In this document: positions 32,658 to 41,347 of the stretch, in pieces
Layout: each line of letters begins with the position of its first letter
How positions within the stretch are numbered: the first letter of the stretch is position 1
From: Mesonia hippocampi
Lineage (GTDB): Bacteria; Bacteroidota; Bacteroidia; Flavobacteriales; Flavobacteriaceae
DNA length: 64,000 bases
Direction: 5' to 3'
Assembly (NCBI RefSeq): GCF_014197445.1
Contig: NZ_JACIFO010000003.1
Coordinates: 62,001-126,000 of the forward strand
Notes under the pieces: generated by a model
What the model saw: the letters and a program-made list of their open reading frames with translations, nothing else
What the model was told of the DNA's origin: nothing
The model's database searches: none
Position numbers and translations under genes: made by a program

Positions 32658-34584
32658 CTATTACCGTTTCTAAGGCTTTATAATCCATTGTTTCCATAAT
32701 AATTTCTTCATGGTGTAATTCGGGGTTGTCTTTTACCTTTTCTAGAAGCTCATTTACCTTTTGTTTTATAAGGAATAAACGTAAATTCAAGATGGTTTCA
32801 TTTACTTCTCTGGGTTCTAATTCACTCTTGTTTTTTACGTAAATTTCTTGGTCTTCCCAACGGTGTAATTGCTCGCGTTCTTGTTGCATTAATATGCTGG
32901 TAACCTCTTGTGCTTCGGCAGGAGATAAATCTTGTATAAAACTATCTACTTTTAGTTCACCTTTAGCCTGAAAGGTTTCCATAATTTTATCATATAACAC
33001 TTTAAAGTCTGGATGTGTAAACTTTATTTCGTCTTCCTGAAGGTCTAAATAAACTTTTTCGTACACTTTTGCCTCTTGGATTTCAGGTTCTAAAAAAACT
33101 TCGCCCTCATCGGTTAATTTAAAAGCAAAATCCTGAAACTCGCTAAGTATATTTCCATAACGCAATAACAAACTAATTATATTACGCTCTAAGGCATGCT
33201 GCCGATTAATACGCGGTTTGGCCTCCTGAAGTTTCACCACTTCCATAGGCTGAGGCTTAGGCTTGGTAACATCTGATTTTTGTTTCCCCGCCATAAGTTG
33301 CGCTAACGAACTGTAGAGTATTTCTTCCGAAATATCCATCAATTTAGCACATGTTTTGATGTAAACTTCTTGCTTTATAGCATCAGGAATTTTAGAGATA
33401 CTCCCTACCATATCCCGAATGGTTTCTGCTCGTTTTATCGGGTCGTTTTGTGCTTCTTCAACCAACAATGAAGCTTTATATTGAATAAAATCTTGAGCAT
33501 TCTCATTTAAAAAAGCTTGTATTTGTTCCTGATTATTTTTTTTGGCAAAACTATCTGGGTCTTCTCCTTCTGGAAAAGCACATACCTTTACGTTTAAATC
33601 TTGCTCCAATATCAAGTCTATCCCTCGTAAAGAAGCTCGCATTCCTGCCGCATCACCATCAAAAAGTACGGTAATATTGTTGGTAAGCCGCTTGATTAAA
33701 CGTATTTGCTCTGGTGTTAAGGCTGTTCCTGACGATGCTACCACATTTTCTACCCCACGCTGATGCAGCTGGATAACATCGGTATAACCTTCTACCAAAT
33801 AGCAAATATCTTGCTTGGCTATGGCTTGTTTTGCAAAATAAATACCGTATAGAATTTTACTTTTATGGTAAATATCGCTTTCTGGAGAATTAAGGTATTT
33901 AGCAGCTTTTTTAGTATTGTCAAGAATACGCCCGCCAAAACCTAATACCCTCCCCGACATGGAGTGTATAGGAAACATTACTCGACCTTTAAAGCGGTCG
34001 AATTTTTTTTCCTCTTTGACAATTGTAAGTCCTGTTTTTTCTAAAAATGTTAACTGATAGCTTTTTGAAAGCGCTTCTTGCGTAAATGCTTCCCACTGGT
34101 CTGGAGAATAACCTAATTGAAACTTCTGAATGGTTTCTGTAGTAAACCCTCGTTCTTTAAAATAGCTTAAACCAATGGCTTTACCTTGACTTGTTTTTAA
34201 GAGTTGATTAGAAAAATACTCGGCTGCAAATTTATTTACTAGATAAAGGCTTTCGCGTTCATCGGCTATTTTTTTTTCTTCGTCTGTTTGTTGAGTTTCC
34301 TCTATTTCAATGGCATATTTTTTCGCCAAGTATTTAATTGCTTCGGGGTAACTAAAATGTTCATGCTCCATTAAAAAAGCAATTACATTTCCTCCTTTGC
34401 CACTACTAAAGTCTTTCCAGATTTGCTTAACAGGCGAAACCATAAAGCTAGGAGTCCGTTCATCGGTGAACGGACTCAAGCCTTTTAGGTTACTTCCTGA
34501 GCGTTTAAGCTGTACAAAATCGCCTATTACTTCTTCCAAGCGTGTTGCTTCGAAGACTTTATCGATGGTTGTTTTTTTAATCAT
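32632..34584 (-). CDS. dnaG: DNA primase with a degenerate zinc-binding domain
   Basis: 650 residues. The N-terminal zinc-finger-like domain keeps its fold signature but reads SPFTDERTPSF and KDFSSGKGG: the four usual ligands C, H, C and C are S37, T40, D58 and S61. The RNA polymerase (TOPRIM) domain is intact: FKGRVMFPIHSMSGRVLGFGGR, YLVEGYTDVIQLHQRGVENVVASSGTALT and VLFDGDAAGMRAS. A helicase-binding-like C-terminal region follows. The enzyme primes replication. I recall similar zinc-less sequences in other flavobacteria, so this is probably lineage-wide and functional. Promoter element at 34642-34649. Confidence 0.95.
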   Translation of the reverse strand: MIKKTTIDKVFEATRLEEVIGDFVQLKRSGSNLKGLSPFTDERTPSFMVSPVKQIWKDFSSGKGGNVIAFLMEHEHFSYPEAIKYLAKKYAIEIEETQQTDEEKKIADERESLYLVNKFAAEYFSNQLLKTSQGKAIGLSYFKERGFTTETIQKFQLGYSPDQWEAFTQEALSKSYQLTFLEKTGLTIVKEEKKFDRFKGRVMFPIHSMSGRVLGFGGRILDNTKKAAKYLNSPESDIYHKSKILYGIYFAKQAIAKQDICYLVEGYTDVIQLHQRGVENVVASSGTALTPEQIRLIKRLTNNITVLFDGDAAGMRASLRGIDLILEQDLNVKVCAFPEGEDPDSFAKKNNQEQIQAFLNENAQDFIQYKASLLVEEAQNDPIKRAETIRDMVGSISKIPDAIKQEVYIKTCAKLMDISEEILYSSLAQLMAGKQKSDVTKPKPQPMEVVKLQEAKPRINRQHALERNIISLLLRYGNILSEFQDFAFKLTDEGEVFLEPEIQEAKVYEKVYLDLQEDEIKFTHPDFKVLYDKIMETFQAKGELKVDSFIQDLSPAEAQEVTSILMQQEREQLHRWEDQEIYVKNKSELEPREVNETILNLRLFLIKQKVNELLEKVKDNPELHHEEIIMETMDYKALETVIAKKLGRVL

Positions 34585-34641
34585 TTATCTTCCCCTGAAT
34601 TTCAACTGCTGTGTTTTATTTAACTCTACAGAAAAACAGAC

Positions 34642-34649
34642 CAAAAATA
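34642..34649 (-). promoter_or_regulatory. dnaG promoter -7 element
   Basis: TATTTTTG on the minus strand fits TAnnTTTG, 57 bases before the dnaG ATG. Confidence 0.45.
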
Positions 34650-34674
34650 AACAAAATTCAGTGCTAAATAAAAA

Positions 34675-35124
34675 CTAGTTTACTTTTAAATTTAACTGCT
34701 CAACTTCCACCTTTGTTTCTAAAACGATAATCCTGAAAGGAAACTTTACCGCTGCGGTGTTTGGTAAATTAGCTTGTAAAGTTTCTTTTGCTTCTATAGT
34801 CAAAGCATCTCTACATAAACTTATTTTGTTTATTTCCAAACTATTATACCTGTCATTCTCTATATGATGTGAAATTACTAAAACACTTTGATTGGTAAAA
34901 TCTACCGCTGGTATTTTACGTCCTGGCTTTATGGTTCTTCCTAAATAAGCATATACTTTTGCCAACTCTAACTGACTATTTATAAGCTTAACCTTGTTTA
35001 TGTTTAAATCTTTTACAGGATCATTTAATTCAAGTAACGATTTATAAGCGATACTTTTTTCTCCTTTCCAACTAGCACAAGCGGTAAAGAAACATAGGCT
35101 ACATACTAAAAAAAATAACCGCAT
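34675..35124 (-). CDS. Putative lipoprotein of unknown function
   Basis: 149 residues with a lipoprotein signal peptide (MRLFFLVCSLCFFTAC, lipobox cysteine at 16). The mature part has alternating beta-like segments, including NQSVLVISHHIENDRYNSLEINKISLCRDALTIEAKETLQANLPNTAAVKFPFRIIVLET, and no recognisable domain. Overlaps the stop of the metalloprotease gene by one base, so it is co-transcribed and may serve that protein's function or export. Confidence 0.65.
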   Translation of the reverse strand: MRLFFLVCSLCFFTACASWKGEKSIAYKSLLELNDPVKDLNINKVKLINSQLELAKVYAYLGRTIKPGRKIPAVDFTNQSVLVISHHIENDRYNSLEINKISLCRDALTIEAKETLQANLPNTAAVKFPFRIIVLETKVEVEQLNLKVN

Positions 35125-37742
35125 TATTCAATAATTATTTTTTCTACAAAATTTGTTTTTGCATCTTTAATCTTCATGATGTACAATCCTTTTGTTAGGA
35201 AAGATAAATCTATTTTAGAAGGTAACTGCTTCAAGTTGTTTTCTATATAAATTAATTTTCCTGTTAGGTCATAAACTTCTAGGCTTGCATTTCCTTCTAT
35301 TGCGGTATTTGTATAATCTATGTGAAGCTGACCTTTACTTGGGTTGGGGTAAACACTTATTTTTGCTTGCTTATCTAAATTATATGTATTAGTGCTTAAA
35401 GCTTCTTCTGTACAAATTTCTAAAGTTGCTGAATTTAGCATTCCTGTTTCTCCTCCATCTAAATTCCAAACATAGAGCTCCCAAACACCTTGCATATCTT
35501 CTCCATAATAATCTGCTAAATTCAAGTTAAGAGGTTCTACACGTTGCCCTGTTAAATCTCCGCAATGCATAGGTAGAGATTCTGCCGCTTCTTGATCGAA
35601 AGTTACCTTAAGCGAGCCGTCTCCGTAACAGTTTCCTATAAAAATCATTTTATCTGAAGTTGCGTTTCCTCCTGGAGCTACAAGTATCAAGCCTAAGTTT
35701 CCTATATTTCCGTGTGTAATATCTACGGTAAGGTTAAGGTCTGTAATTGTTCCACTTTGAGGTACTGAGAATGATGTAGACACAGCTTGATTTGAGGTCG
35801 CTCCTATCGCTACTGGTGCTCCTGTATAATTATTACAATACTGCGGAGTAATTATATTTCCTATTGTAAATTTAGGACTTGCTGCCAAGAATACATTATC
35901 AACTGCTTCTATAATAATAAATGCACCTTCTGTTTCTTGGTTTGGCAATGTAATATTCTCTTGTCCATCATTAGCAGTATTGGCTAACAATGTTGTAAAA
36001 GTTTCACCGTTATCTGTAGAGATTAATATATTTACCAATGTGGTATTTACAGGAGCTTGATTGGTATTTGCCACATCCCAAGTAAGGTTATGCTGATTTC
36101 CTGCTACATAAGCATCTGTTGAGCTAATAGAAGTAACTGCAAAAGGTCCTGCTGTTTCTACTACTTCCACCTCTGTATAATCTAAAGCTATTTGCCCACC
36201 TACAGGATTATTATCTCTTGCTGTTACTACAAAAGACATTGTTTTACTTACATCCGATGTCATTTCCCATGTACTATATAATTTTCCTTTTAAGATTTTT
36301 TCTAATGAAGGAAAGTATCTTTCTGGACTTTCTGTGTGAGGAAAAACTTTATAGCTAGGTGTAATCTGATTACCTGCTAACGTTGGACTTGGATATGAAT
36401 AATCGTAAGGATTAGAGAAATTACTATCCGATTGCTCCCATGAATAGGTAAGCACATCGCTATCTGCATCACTTCCTTGCGCTGTTAACTTAAAAGCAGT
36501 TCCTTTTGGAATTGTATATGACATTCCTGCATCTACTATTGGAGCAATATTGGTTAATGGTGTCTCAACAGCACAATTTACACTTTCAACATAATTTGTT
36601 ATTTGAAATATACTTGCAAACGAGAATTGCGCTTCCGATTGTTTTTGCACATCATAATAAAAAGTTACTCCTGCATAGCCCATAATGGTATTACCACTTC
36701 CTGGCTCTACATTAACTCCTGTATATTCTGTTCTTGAAAAAGTATGATTAGCTCCAAACATGTGTCCTAATTCATGAGCTACTAGGTTTACCGCAAAATA
36801 ATAGCCATCTGGTGCTGCAGACCCTCCTGTTCCTGCATAAGCTCCGCCTTTTGTATTATCTACACAAACAGCACCTATGCCACTAGCTTTCCCACCTCCA
36901 AGACGACCAGAAAACAAAATACCTACATCATAATTTGCCTCTCCGATAACATTGGTCATTTCTGGTTGAATTTCATATTCAATATTTCCTTGGTTTCCTG
37001 TAAATGGGTCGGTTAATCTGTTGGTGTAAAATAAATCGTCTGTGTTTGCAATTAATTCTAAGTGTATACTAAGGTCATTTTCATATATTGGGTTTATAAA
37101 ACTTAGTACATCGTTAATACCTCCTAGAATTAAAACAGGATCATTGTTAAAAAGTTGGCTATATTCTCCATCGGTTGCTACCGCTAAGCGGTAAGTTCTC
37201 ATAACACCATCTGAAGTAACGCCCATTTGCGATTGCGTGTTAAAAACCGCCGCTTGTACACTTTCCTCTACATAACATTGTAAAGGCGATGCTGGCTGAA
37301 TTTCTTCTGCTCGCTTTACTTCATAAGTATTAGAGTTTTCTATTGGTTGTATAATGCTTGTTCCTTTATCGCCTATTACAGAAGCTTTTATTCCTGTCTG
37401 CGTTAAAGAAATGCTTATCTTTTCGGATGGATTATTTACAGCATAACCTCTATATGATTTTATAGAAGGGTATTTAGCAGCTAGCTCAGGACTAAAGTTA
37501 GAAAACTCTTGCACCTTATAGGTTACTAAATTCCCTGATAACGATGGAATTTGTATTTCTGTACTTTCTGGAACTATACTTGTAATAACTGTGCGAAATT
37601 TAGCTATATTAAGTTGAAATTTTACCGATTGTGTGGATATAGCTGAAAAATTAGCATTACTTACTTGCCAATAATCTTGTTTTTCCTGTGCCCATAAAGA
37701 CATGCTTATACAAAACAGTAAAAGAGTTGCAATTTTTTTCAT
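35124..37742 (-). CDS. T9SS-secreted reprolysin-like zinc metalloprotease
   Basis: 872 residues. Signal peptide (MKKIATLLLFCISMSLWAQ); propeptide-like region to ~180; a metzincin protease domain with HELGHMFGANH at 323-333 (three zinc histidines plus the catalytic glutamate) and the Met-turn NTIMGYAG after it; Ig/cadherin-like beta domains in the middle; a P/Homo B domain (TDLNLTVDITHGNIGNLGLILVAPGG..GVWELYVWNLDGGETGMLNSATLEIC); and the T9SS type A sorting domain ISVYPNPSKGQLHIDYTNTAIE..LYIMKIKDAKTNFVEKIIIE. An extracellular protein degrader. Confidence 0.92.
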   Translation of the reverse strand: MKKIATLLLFCISMSLWAQEKQDYWQVSNANFSAISTQSVKFQLNIAKFRTVITSIVPESTEIQIPSLSGNLVTYKVQEFSNFSPELAAKYPSIKSYRGYAVNNPSEKISISLTQTGIKASVIGDKGTSIIQPIENSNTYEVKRAEEIQPASPLQCYVEESVQAAVFNTQSQMGVTSDGVMRTYRLAVATDGEYSQLFNNDPVLILGGINDVLSFINPIYENDLSIHLELIANTDDLFYTNRLTDPFTGNQGNIEYEIQPEMTNVIGEANYDVGILFSGRLGGGKASGIGAVCVDNTKGGAYAGTGGSAAPDGYYFAVNLVAHELGHMFGANHTFSRTEYTGVNVEPGSGNTIMGYAGVTFYYDVQKQSEAQFSFASIFQITNYVESVNCAVETPLTNIAPIVDAGMSYTIPKGTAFKLTAQGSDADSDVLTYSWEQSDSNFSNPYDYSYPSPTLAGNQITPSYKVFPHTESPERYFPSLEKILKGKLYSTWEMTSDVSKTMSFVVTARDNNPVGGQIALDYTEVEVVETAGPFAVTSISSTDAYVAGNQHNLTWDVANTNQAPVNTTLVNILISTDNGETFTTLLANTANDGQENITLPNQETEGAFIIIEAVDNVFLAASPKFTIGNIITPQYCNNYTGAPVAIGATSNQAVSTSFSVPQSGTITDLNLTVDITHGNIGNLGLILVAPGGNATSDKMIFIGNCYGDGSLKVTFDQEAAESLPMHCGDLTGQRVEPLNLNLADYYGEDMQGVWELYVWNLDGGETGMLNSATLEICTEEALSTNTYNLDKQAKISVYPNPSKGQLHIDYTNTAIEGNASLEVYDLTGKLIYIENNLKQLPSKIDLSFLTKGLYIMKIKDAKTNFVEKIIIE

Positions 37743-37846
37743 TAAGTAAAGTTTAAGTTATGAGGCTGCAATTTAAGATTTTTTTAATACTATTCCACAA
37801 AAAAAGGACACCAAACGGCATCCTTAACATATTTAGCTTGTTTATT

Positions 37847-38875
37847 TTAATATAGAGAAAATCGTAACCCAGCCGATATATTATGCTCCTCATTAGGATT
37901 ATCTCTAAACAATGTATTGCAATCGTACTTTACAAAAACGGTTAACCAATCGTAACCTATATAGCCACTTAATCCGTAAATAAAATTATTGGTATTATAA
38001 CTTTCCTTATGCTTGGTTTTTCTGCTGTTTCCGTTTTCTTTATACTTTAATTTCTGAACCGTATTAAGGTTTACTCCTGCATAACCTCCTAATCCTATTT
38101 TAAATTTATCGTTTAAAAAATAAGCTTTACTACTGTTATAAGCTACTTTAGAAGGTCCAAATTCGATATGAAAAGGAATTACCAAATTATCCATTCTCAA
38201 TTTAGCCTTTTTTAAATGATGAGGAAACTCCTCTAATACTGTCTGCTCATCTTTTTCTACAAAATAGTTGTTTTTTTCTGGCTTTAAACCGTTAAACTGA
38301 AATGAAAGTCCGTATTTAAACCGTACCAAACCTTGCTTTCCTAAATTTGTCTGAAACTCATAACCTAATTCAAAATACTTGCTTCCTCCTATTTTATAAG
38401 GAGACTTATCTAAACCTCCATCTTCTTGGATAGCATTGTTCAAACCGAAAGATAAAACAATTCCCGACTGCGTTCTTTTTGGGATAGAATCTCGAAGTAC
38501 CATATCATCATCAAATATGATAGAATTAAAATTCACTTCCACATGCCTTCTACCGCCATCCATATTGCGCTCTAAATACGCAATACTTTCATCTATTATA
38601 TTAAGTTTATTTTCTATATTCAATGCATGCTTTTGGGCTGCTTGCTGTTTTAGGGTTTCTGCTTCTTCTGGAGTTATCTCATTTTTATCTAAACGCGCTT
38701 GAATTAATATAAATTTATCTTTTAAATGTTCTTTTTCTTCTTGAGGGATTTTTGTTCTTTCTTCTTTTAATTTATGAATTTGCTTTTCTTGCTCATTATA
38801 GATAGTTGCTTGAAATTGTGCATAAAATTGGATAGGAAAAACAAACACACAGAATAGAATAATTACTTTTTTCAT
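37847..38875 (-). CDS. Outer-membrane beta-barrel-like protein in a sigma-factor operon
   Basis: 342 residues with a signal peptide (MKKVIILFCVFVFPIQFYAQ). Residues ~25-105 form a charged helical coil (EQEKQIHKLKEERTKIPQEEKEHLKDKFILIQARLDKNEITPEEAETLKQQA). The rest alternates beta strands with aromatic ends, e.g. YELGYEFQTNLGKQGLVRFKYGLSFQFNG and FIYGLSGYIGYDWLTVFVKYDCNTLF, closing in SAGLRFSLY, a terminal aromatic as in outer-membrane barrels. Third gene of the unit with the ECF sigma factor; likely part of an envelope sensing unit, by position. Confidence 0.65.
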   Translation of the reverse strand: MKKVIILFCVFVFPIQFYAQFQATIYNEQEKQIHKLKEERTKIPQEEKEHLKDKFILIQARLDKNEITPEEAETLKQQAAQKHALNIENKLNIIDESIAYLERNMDGGRRHVEVNFNSIIFDDDMVLRDSIPKRTQSGIVLSFGLNNAIQEDGGLDKSPYKIGGSKYFELGYEFQTNLGKQGLVRFKYGLSFQFNGLKPEKNNYFVEKDEQTVLEEFPHHLKKAKLRMDNLVIPFHIEFGPSKVAYNSSKAYFLNDKFKIGLGGYAGVNLNTVQKLKYKENGNSRKTKHKESYNTNNFIYGLSGYIGYDWLTVFVKYDCNTLFRDNPNEEHNISAGLRFSLY

Positions 38876-38879
38876 AACG

Positions 38880-39593
38880 TTAGTTTTTGTTAATAAGGTT
38901 TTTATTTGTTGATTTTTTTGATATACTGTTTACTACTGTAGATTTTAATTGAATAATTCTTTGCTCTAACCAATGGTTTATTTTTGTTGGTATTGATGGG
39001 TTTACAGTTTCTTCCACATCTTTCTGTAATAATTGCGCATCTACATAATTACTACTTCCAAATAATATTTTTTGTGCCCTCACCTCTATTTGTGCTTTTT
39101 TGAGGTATGAGTTTACTGTTTTTTCTAACTCCTCCTTATTTATTACTTCTTTAAAGGTATTTTCTATGGCAATATTTTTTGTATGAATATTTTTATCTAG
39201 TAATATAGGTGCAACCTTTTTTAGGGCTTGTTTATTTTCTGCCTTTTTACTTTTTGCAACAATATTTTGTTGGGGCTTACGTCTTTCTTTATCAATTTCA
39301 ACAAGTTCTTTATTTACTTTTTCATCATGAGTTTTCTTTTGTGTTTCAACTATAATTGGACTTGTACTTTTTATAGGTATATGTTCTTTTTCTGAAATAG
39401 GATTAGTTTGTATACCTAACACAAAAACAAGTAGCACAACCACTGCAGCGGTTATTCCTGTAAAATAATATTTCCGCCGTTGTTTTGTTTTCTTTTTAGC
39501 TAATGCTTTTTCTAGATTTCCCCAGCTATCTTGAGCTGGTTGAATGCTCCGCTCAAGAAAATACTCTTTTATATTATTGTCTATTTTATTCAT
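38880..39593 (-). CDS. Membrane-anchored protein, possible anti-sigma partner
   Basis: 237 residues. A ~40-residue cytoplasmic N-terminus (NKIDNNIKEYFLERSIQPAQDSWGNLEKALAKKKTKQRRK), one transmembrane helix (YYFTGITAAVVVLLVFVLGIQ) and a basic, low-complexity periplasmic part. This topology, and its overlap of eight bases with the ECF sigma gene, suit an anti-sigma factor, but no zinc-binding anti-sigma motif (HxxxCxxC) is visible. Role inferred from context only. Confidence 0.6.
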   Translation of the reverse strand: MNKIDNNIKEYFLERSIQPAQDSWGNLEKALAKKKTKQRRKYYFTGITAAVVVLLVFVLGIQTNPISEKEHIPIKSTSPIIVETQKKTHDEKVNKELVEIDKERRKPQQNIVAKSKKAENKQALKKVAPILLDKNIHTKNIAIENTFKEVINKEELEKTVNSYLKKAQIEVRAQKILFGSSNYVDAQLLQKDVEETVNPSIPTKINHWLEQRIIQLKSTVVNSISKKSTNKNLINKN

Positions 39594-40146
39594 GCAATAG
39601 TTTTTCTTTACTTCCTAAGGCTTTTTTTAATAAATTACGTGCTTTAGCTAATTGAGATTTTGATGTTCCTTCTGCTATACCTAGCATCGCTGCTATTTCC
39701 TTATACTTGTACTCCTCTACTACATAAAGTAAAAACACCATTTTATATCCATCGGGCAACGCATCGATTGCATATTGTATCTCGTCAGAAACCTCTTGTT
39801 GGTTTTCTTCTGCTTTATATAGTTTATGTAACGGAAAATCTTCTGTTGAATAAAAAGGTTTTTTACTACGTAAAAAATCTATAGCTTCTCGCGTCATAAT
39901 TACACGTAGCCAAGCTTGAAATTTACCTTTATGGCGGTAATGTTTTAAATTACAAAACACTTTATAAAACGCACTTAACATAACGTCCTCTGCATAATGC
40001 AGGTCCTTCACATACATCCTGCAAAGGCTTAGCATTTTAGGCGCATAAGTATCAAACAGTACTTTTTGTGCCTTAGCATCACCATTAGCTGCAGTAGCTA
40101 TAAGTTTTTGCTCGCTTTTTTTATTATGTAGACGAATTATTTTCAC
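39586..40146 (-). CDS. ECF-type RNA polymerase sigma factor
   Basis: 186 residues with the two sigma domains. Region 2: LCRMYVKDLHYAEDVMLSAFYKVFCNLKHYRHKGKFQAWLRVIMTREAIDFLRSKK. Region 4: DALPDGYKMVFLLYVVEEYKYKEIAAMLGIAEGTSKSQLAKARNLLKKAL. Sigma-70 family group 4 (ECF). Heads a three-gene unit with a membrane protein and an outer-membrane-type protein; the regulon cannot be read from this window. Confidence 0.92.
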   Translation of the reverse strand: MKIIRLHNKKSEQKLIATAANGDAKAQKVLFDTYAPKMLSLCRMYVKDLHYAEDVMLSAFYKVFCNLKHYRHKGKFQAWLRVIMTREAIDFLRSKKPFYSTEDFPLHKLYKAEENQQEVSDEIQYAIDALPDGYKMVFLLYVVEEYKYKEIAAMLGIAEGTSKSQLAKARNLLKKALGSKEKLLHE

Positions 40147-40215
40147 GTTTTTAAAAGGTCTCTACTTTTATAAACGATGTTTTATTAAAAAGGGTTGCCT
40201 AGAAAAGCATAAAAA

Positions 40216-41193
40216 TCACTTTTTTCTGTCTATAACGTAAGTCATCATCAATAAAAGTGCTTCTTTATATGGAGAATCAGGGTATGACAATAATATTTCT
40301 TGAGCTTCTTGCTGATATTTTTTCATTTGTGTTACAGCATAAGTTAATCCACCCGCTTGCTTCACAAAAGCAATTACCTCTTTTACTCTTTTTTTATTTG
40401 TATTATGATTTTTTATCGAATTGATAAGCCACCTACGGTCTTTCTCTGAAGCTTGGTTTAACGCATAAATCAATGGAAGCGTCATTTTTTGTTCCTTAAT
40501 ATCTATACCTGTTGGTTTACCTATTTTATCTTCCCCATAATCAAATAAATCATCTTTTATTTGAAAAGCCATGCCTATAAGCTCTCCAAATTTACGCATA
40601 CGCTCTACATGCTCAGTATTTGGTTTTACCGATGCTGCTCCTAAACTACAGCAAGCAGCAATTAAAGTAGCTGTTTTTTGACGGATAATATCGTAATATA
40701 CCGCCTCTGTAATATCTAATTTTCTAGCTTTTTCTATTTGAAGTAATTCTCCTTCGCTCATTTCACGCACAGCTACCGAAATAATCCTAAGCAAATCAAA
40801 ATCACCATTATCTATAGAGAGCAACAAACCTTTAGACAATAAATAATCGCCTACTAAAACGGCTATCTTATTTTTCCACAGTGCATTTATAGAAAAAAAG
40901 CCCCGTCGGCGGTTACTATCATCTACAACATCATCATGCACTAAGGTTGCTGTATGAATTAATTCGATGACCGATGCCCCCCGATAAGTACGTTCATTTA
41001 CTTCTCCCGAAGCCACCATTTTAGAAACCAAAAAAACAAACATCGGACGCATTTGTTTTCCTTTACGGTTTACTACATAATGGGTAATTCTATTTAAAAG
41101 CGCAACTCTTGAAGACATTGCAAGAGAAAACTTTTTTTCAAAAAGTTCCATCTCATATTTTACTGGTGCTTTTATTTGCTCTATTACTTTCAC
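40216..41193 (-). CDS. Polyprenyl diphosphate synthase
   Basis: 325 residues starting at a GTG. Trans-prenyltransferase: first aspartate-rich motif DDVVD at 87-91 (VHDDVVDDSNRRRG) and a second in IKDDLFDYGEDKIGKPTG, plus the basic KGKQMRP substrate-binding tract. Chain length cannot be read from sequence; size and family favour an octaprenyl-type product for menaquinone. The promoter element at 41200-41207 ends seven bases before the GTG, so the mRNA may be leaderless. Confidence 0.93.
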   Translation of the reverse strand: MKVIEQIKAPVKYEMELFEKKFSLAMSSRVALLNRITHYVVNRKGKQMRPMFVFLVSKMVASGEVNERTYRGASVIELIHTATLVHDDVVDDSNRRRGFFSINALWKNKIAVLVGDYLLSKGLLLSIDNGDFDLLRIISVAVREMSEGELLQIEKARKLDITEAVYYDIIRQKTATLIAACCSLGAASVKPNTEHVERMRKFGELIGMAFQIKDDLFDYGEDKIGKPTGIDIKEQKMTLPLIYALNQASEKDRRWLINSIKNHNTNKKRVKEVIAFVKQAGGLTYAVTQMKKYQQEAQEILLSYPDSPYKEALLLMMTYVIDRKK

Positions 41194-41199
41194 AGACTA

Positions 41200-41207
41200 C
41201 AAATATA
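41200..41207 (-). promoter_or_regulatory. Promoter -7 element of the polyprenyl diphosphate synthase gene
   Basis: TATATTTG on the minus strand, exact TAnnTTTG. With the usual 7-base distance the transcript would start at the GTG start codon (41193). Confidence 0.5.
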
Positions 41208-41283
41208 GTGATTTTAGGCGGTATTACATATAGGATAACTTCGGCTATTTTATCATATCCTTATAAAATTTAACAACCAACTA

Positions 41284-41314
41284 TTTGGATAATTAAAAAT
41301 AAGTGTTAAATTTA
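41284..41314 (+). promoter_or_regulatory. Promoter of the T9SS-sorted secreted protein gene
   Basis: TTTG (41284-41287), 19-base spacer, TAAATTTA (41307-41314), near-perfect Bacteroidota spacing, 33 bases before the ATG. Confidence 0.6.
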
Positions 41315-41347
41315 CATCATCATTAAAATAAACAAAACAAATAACTT

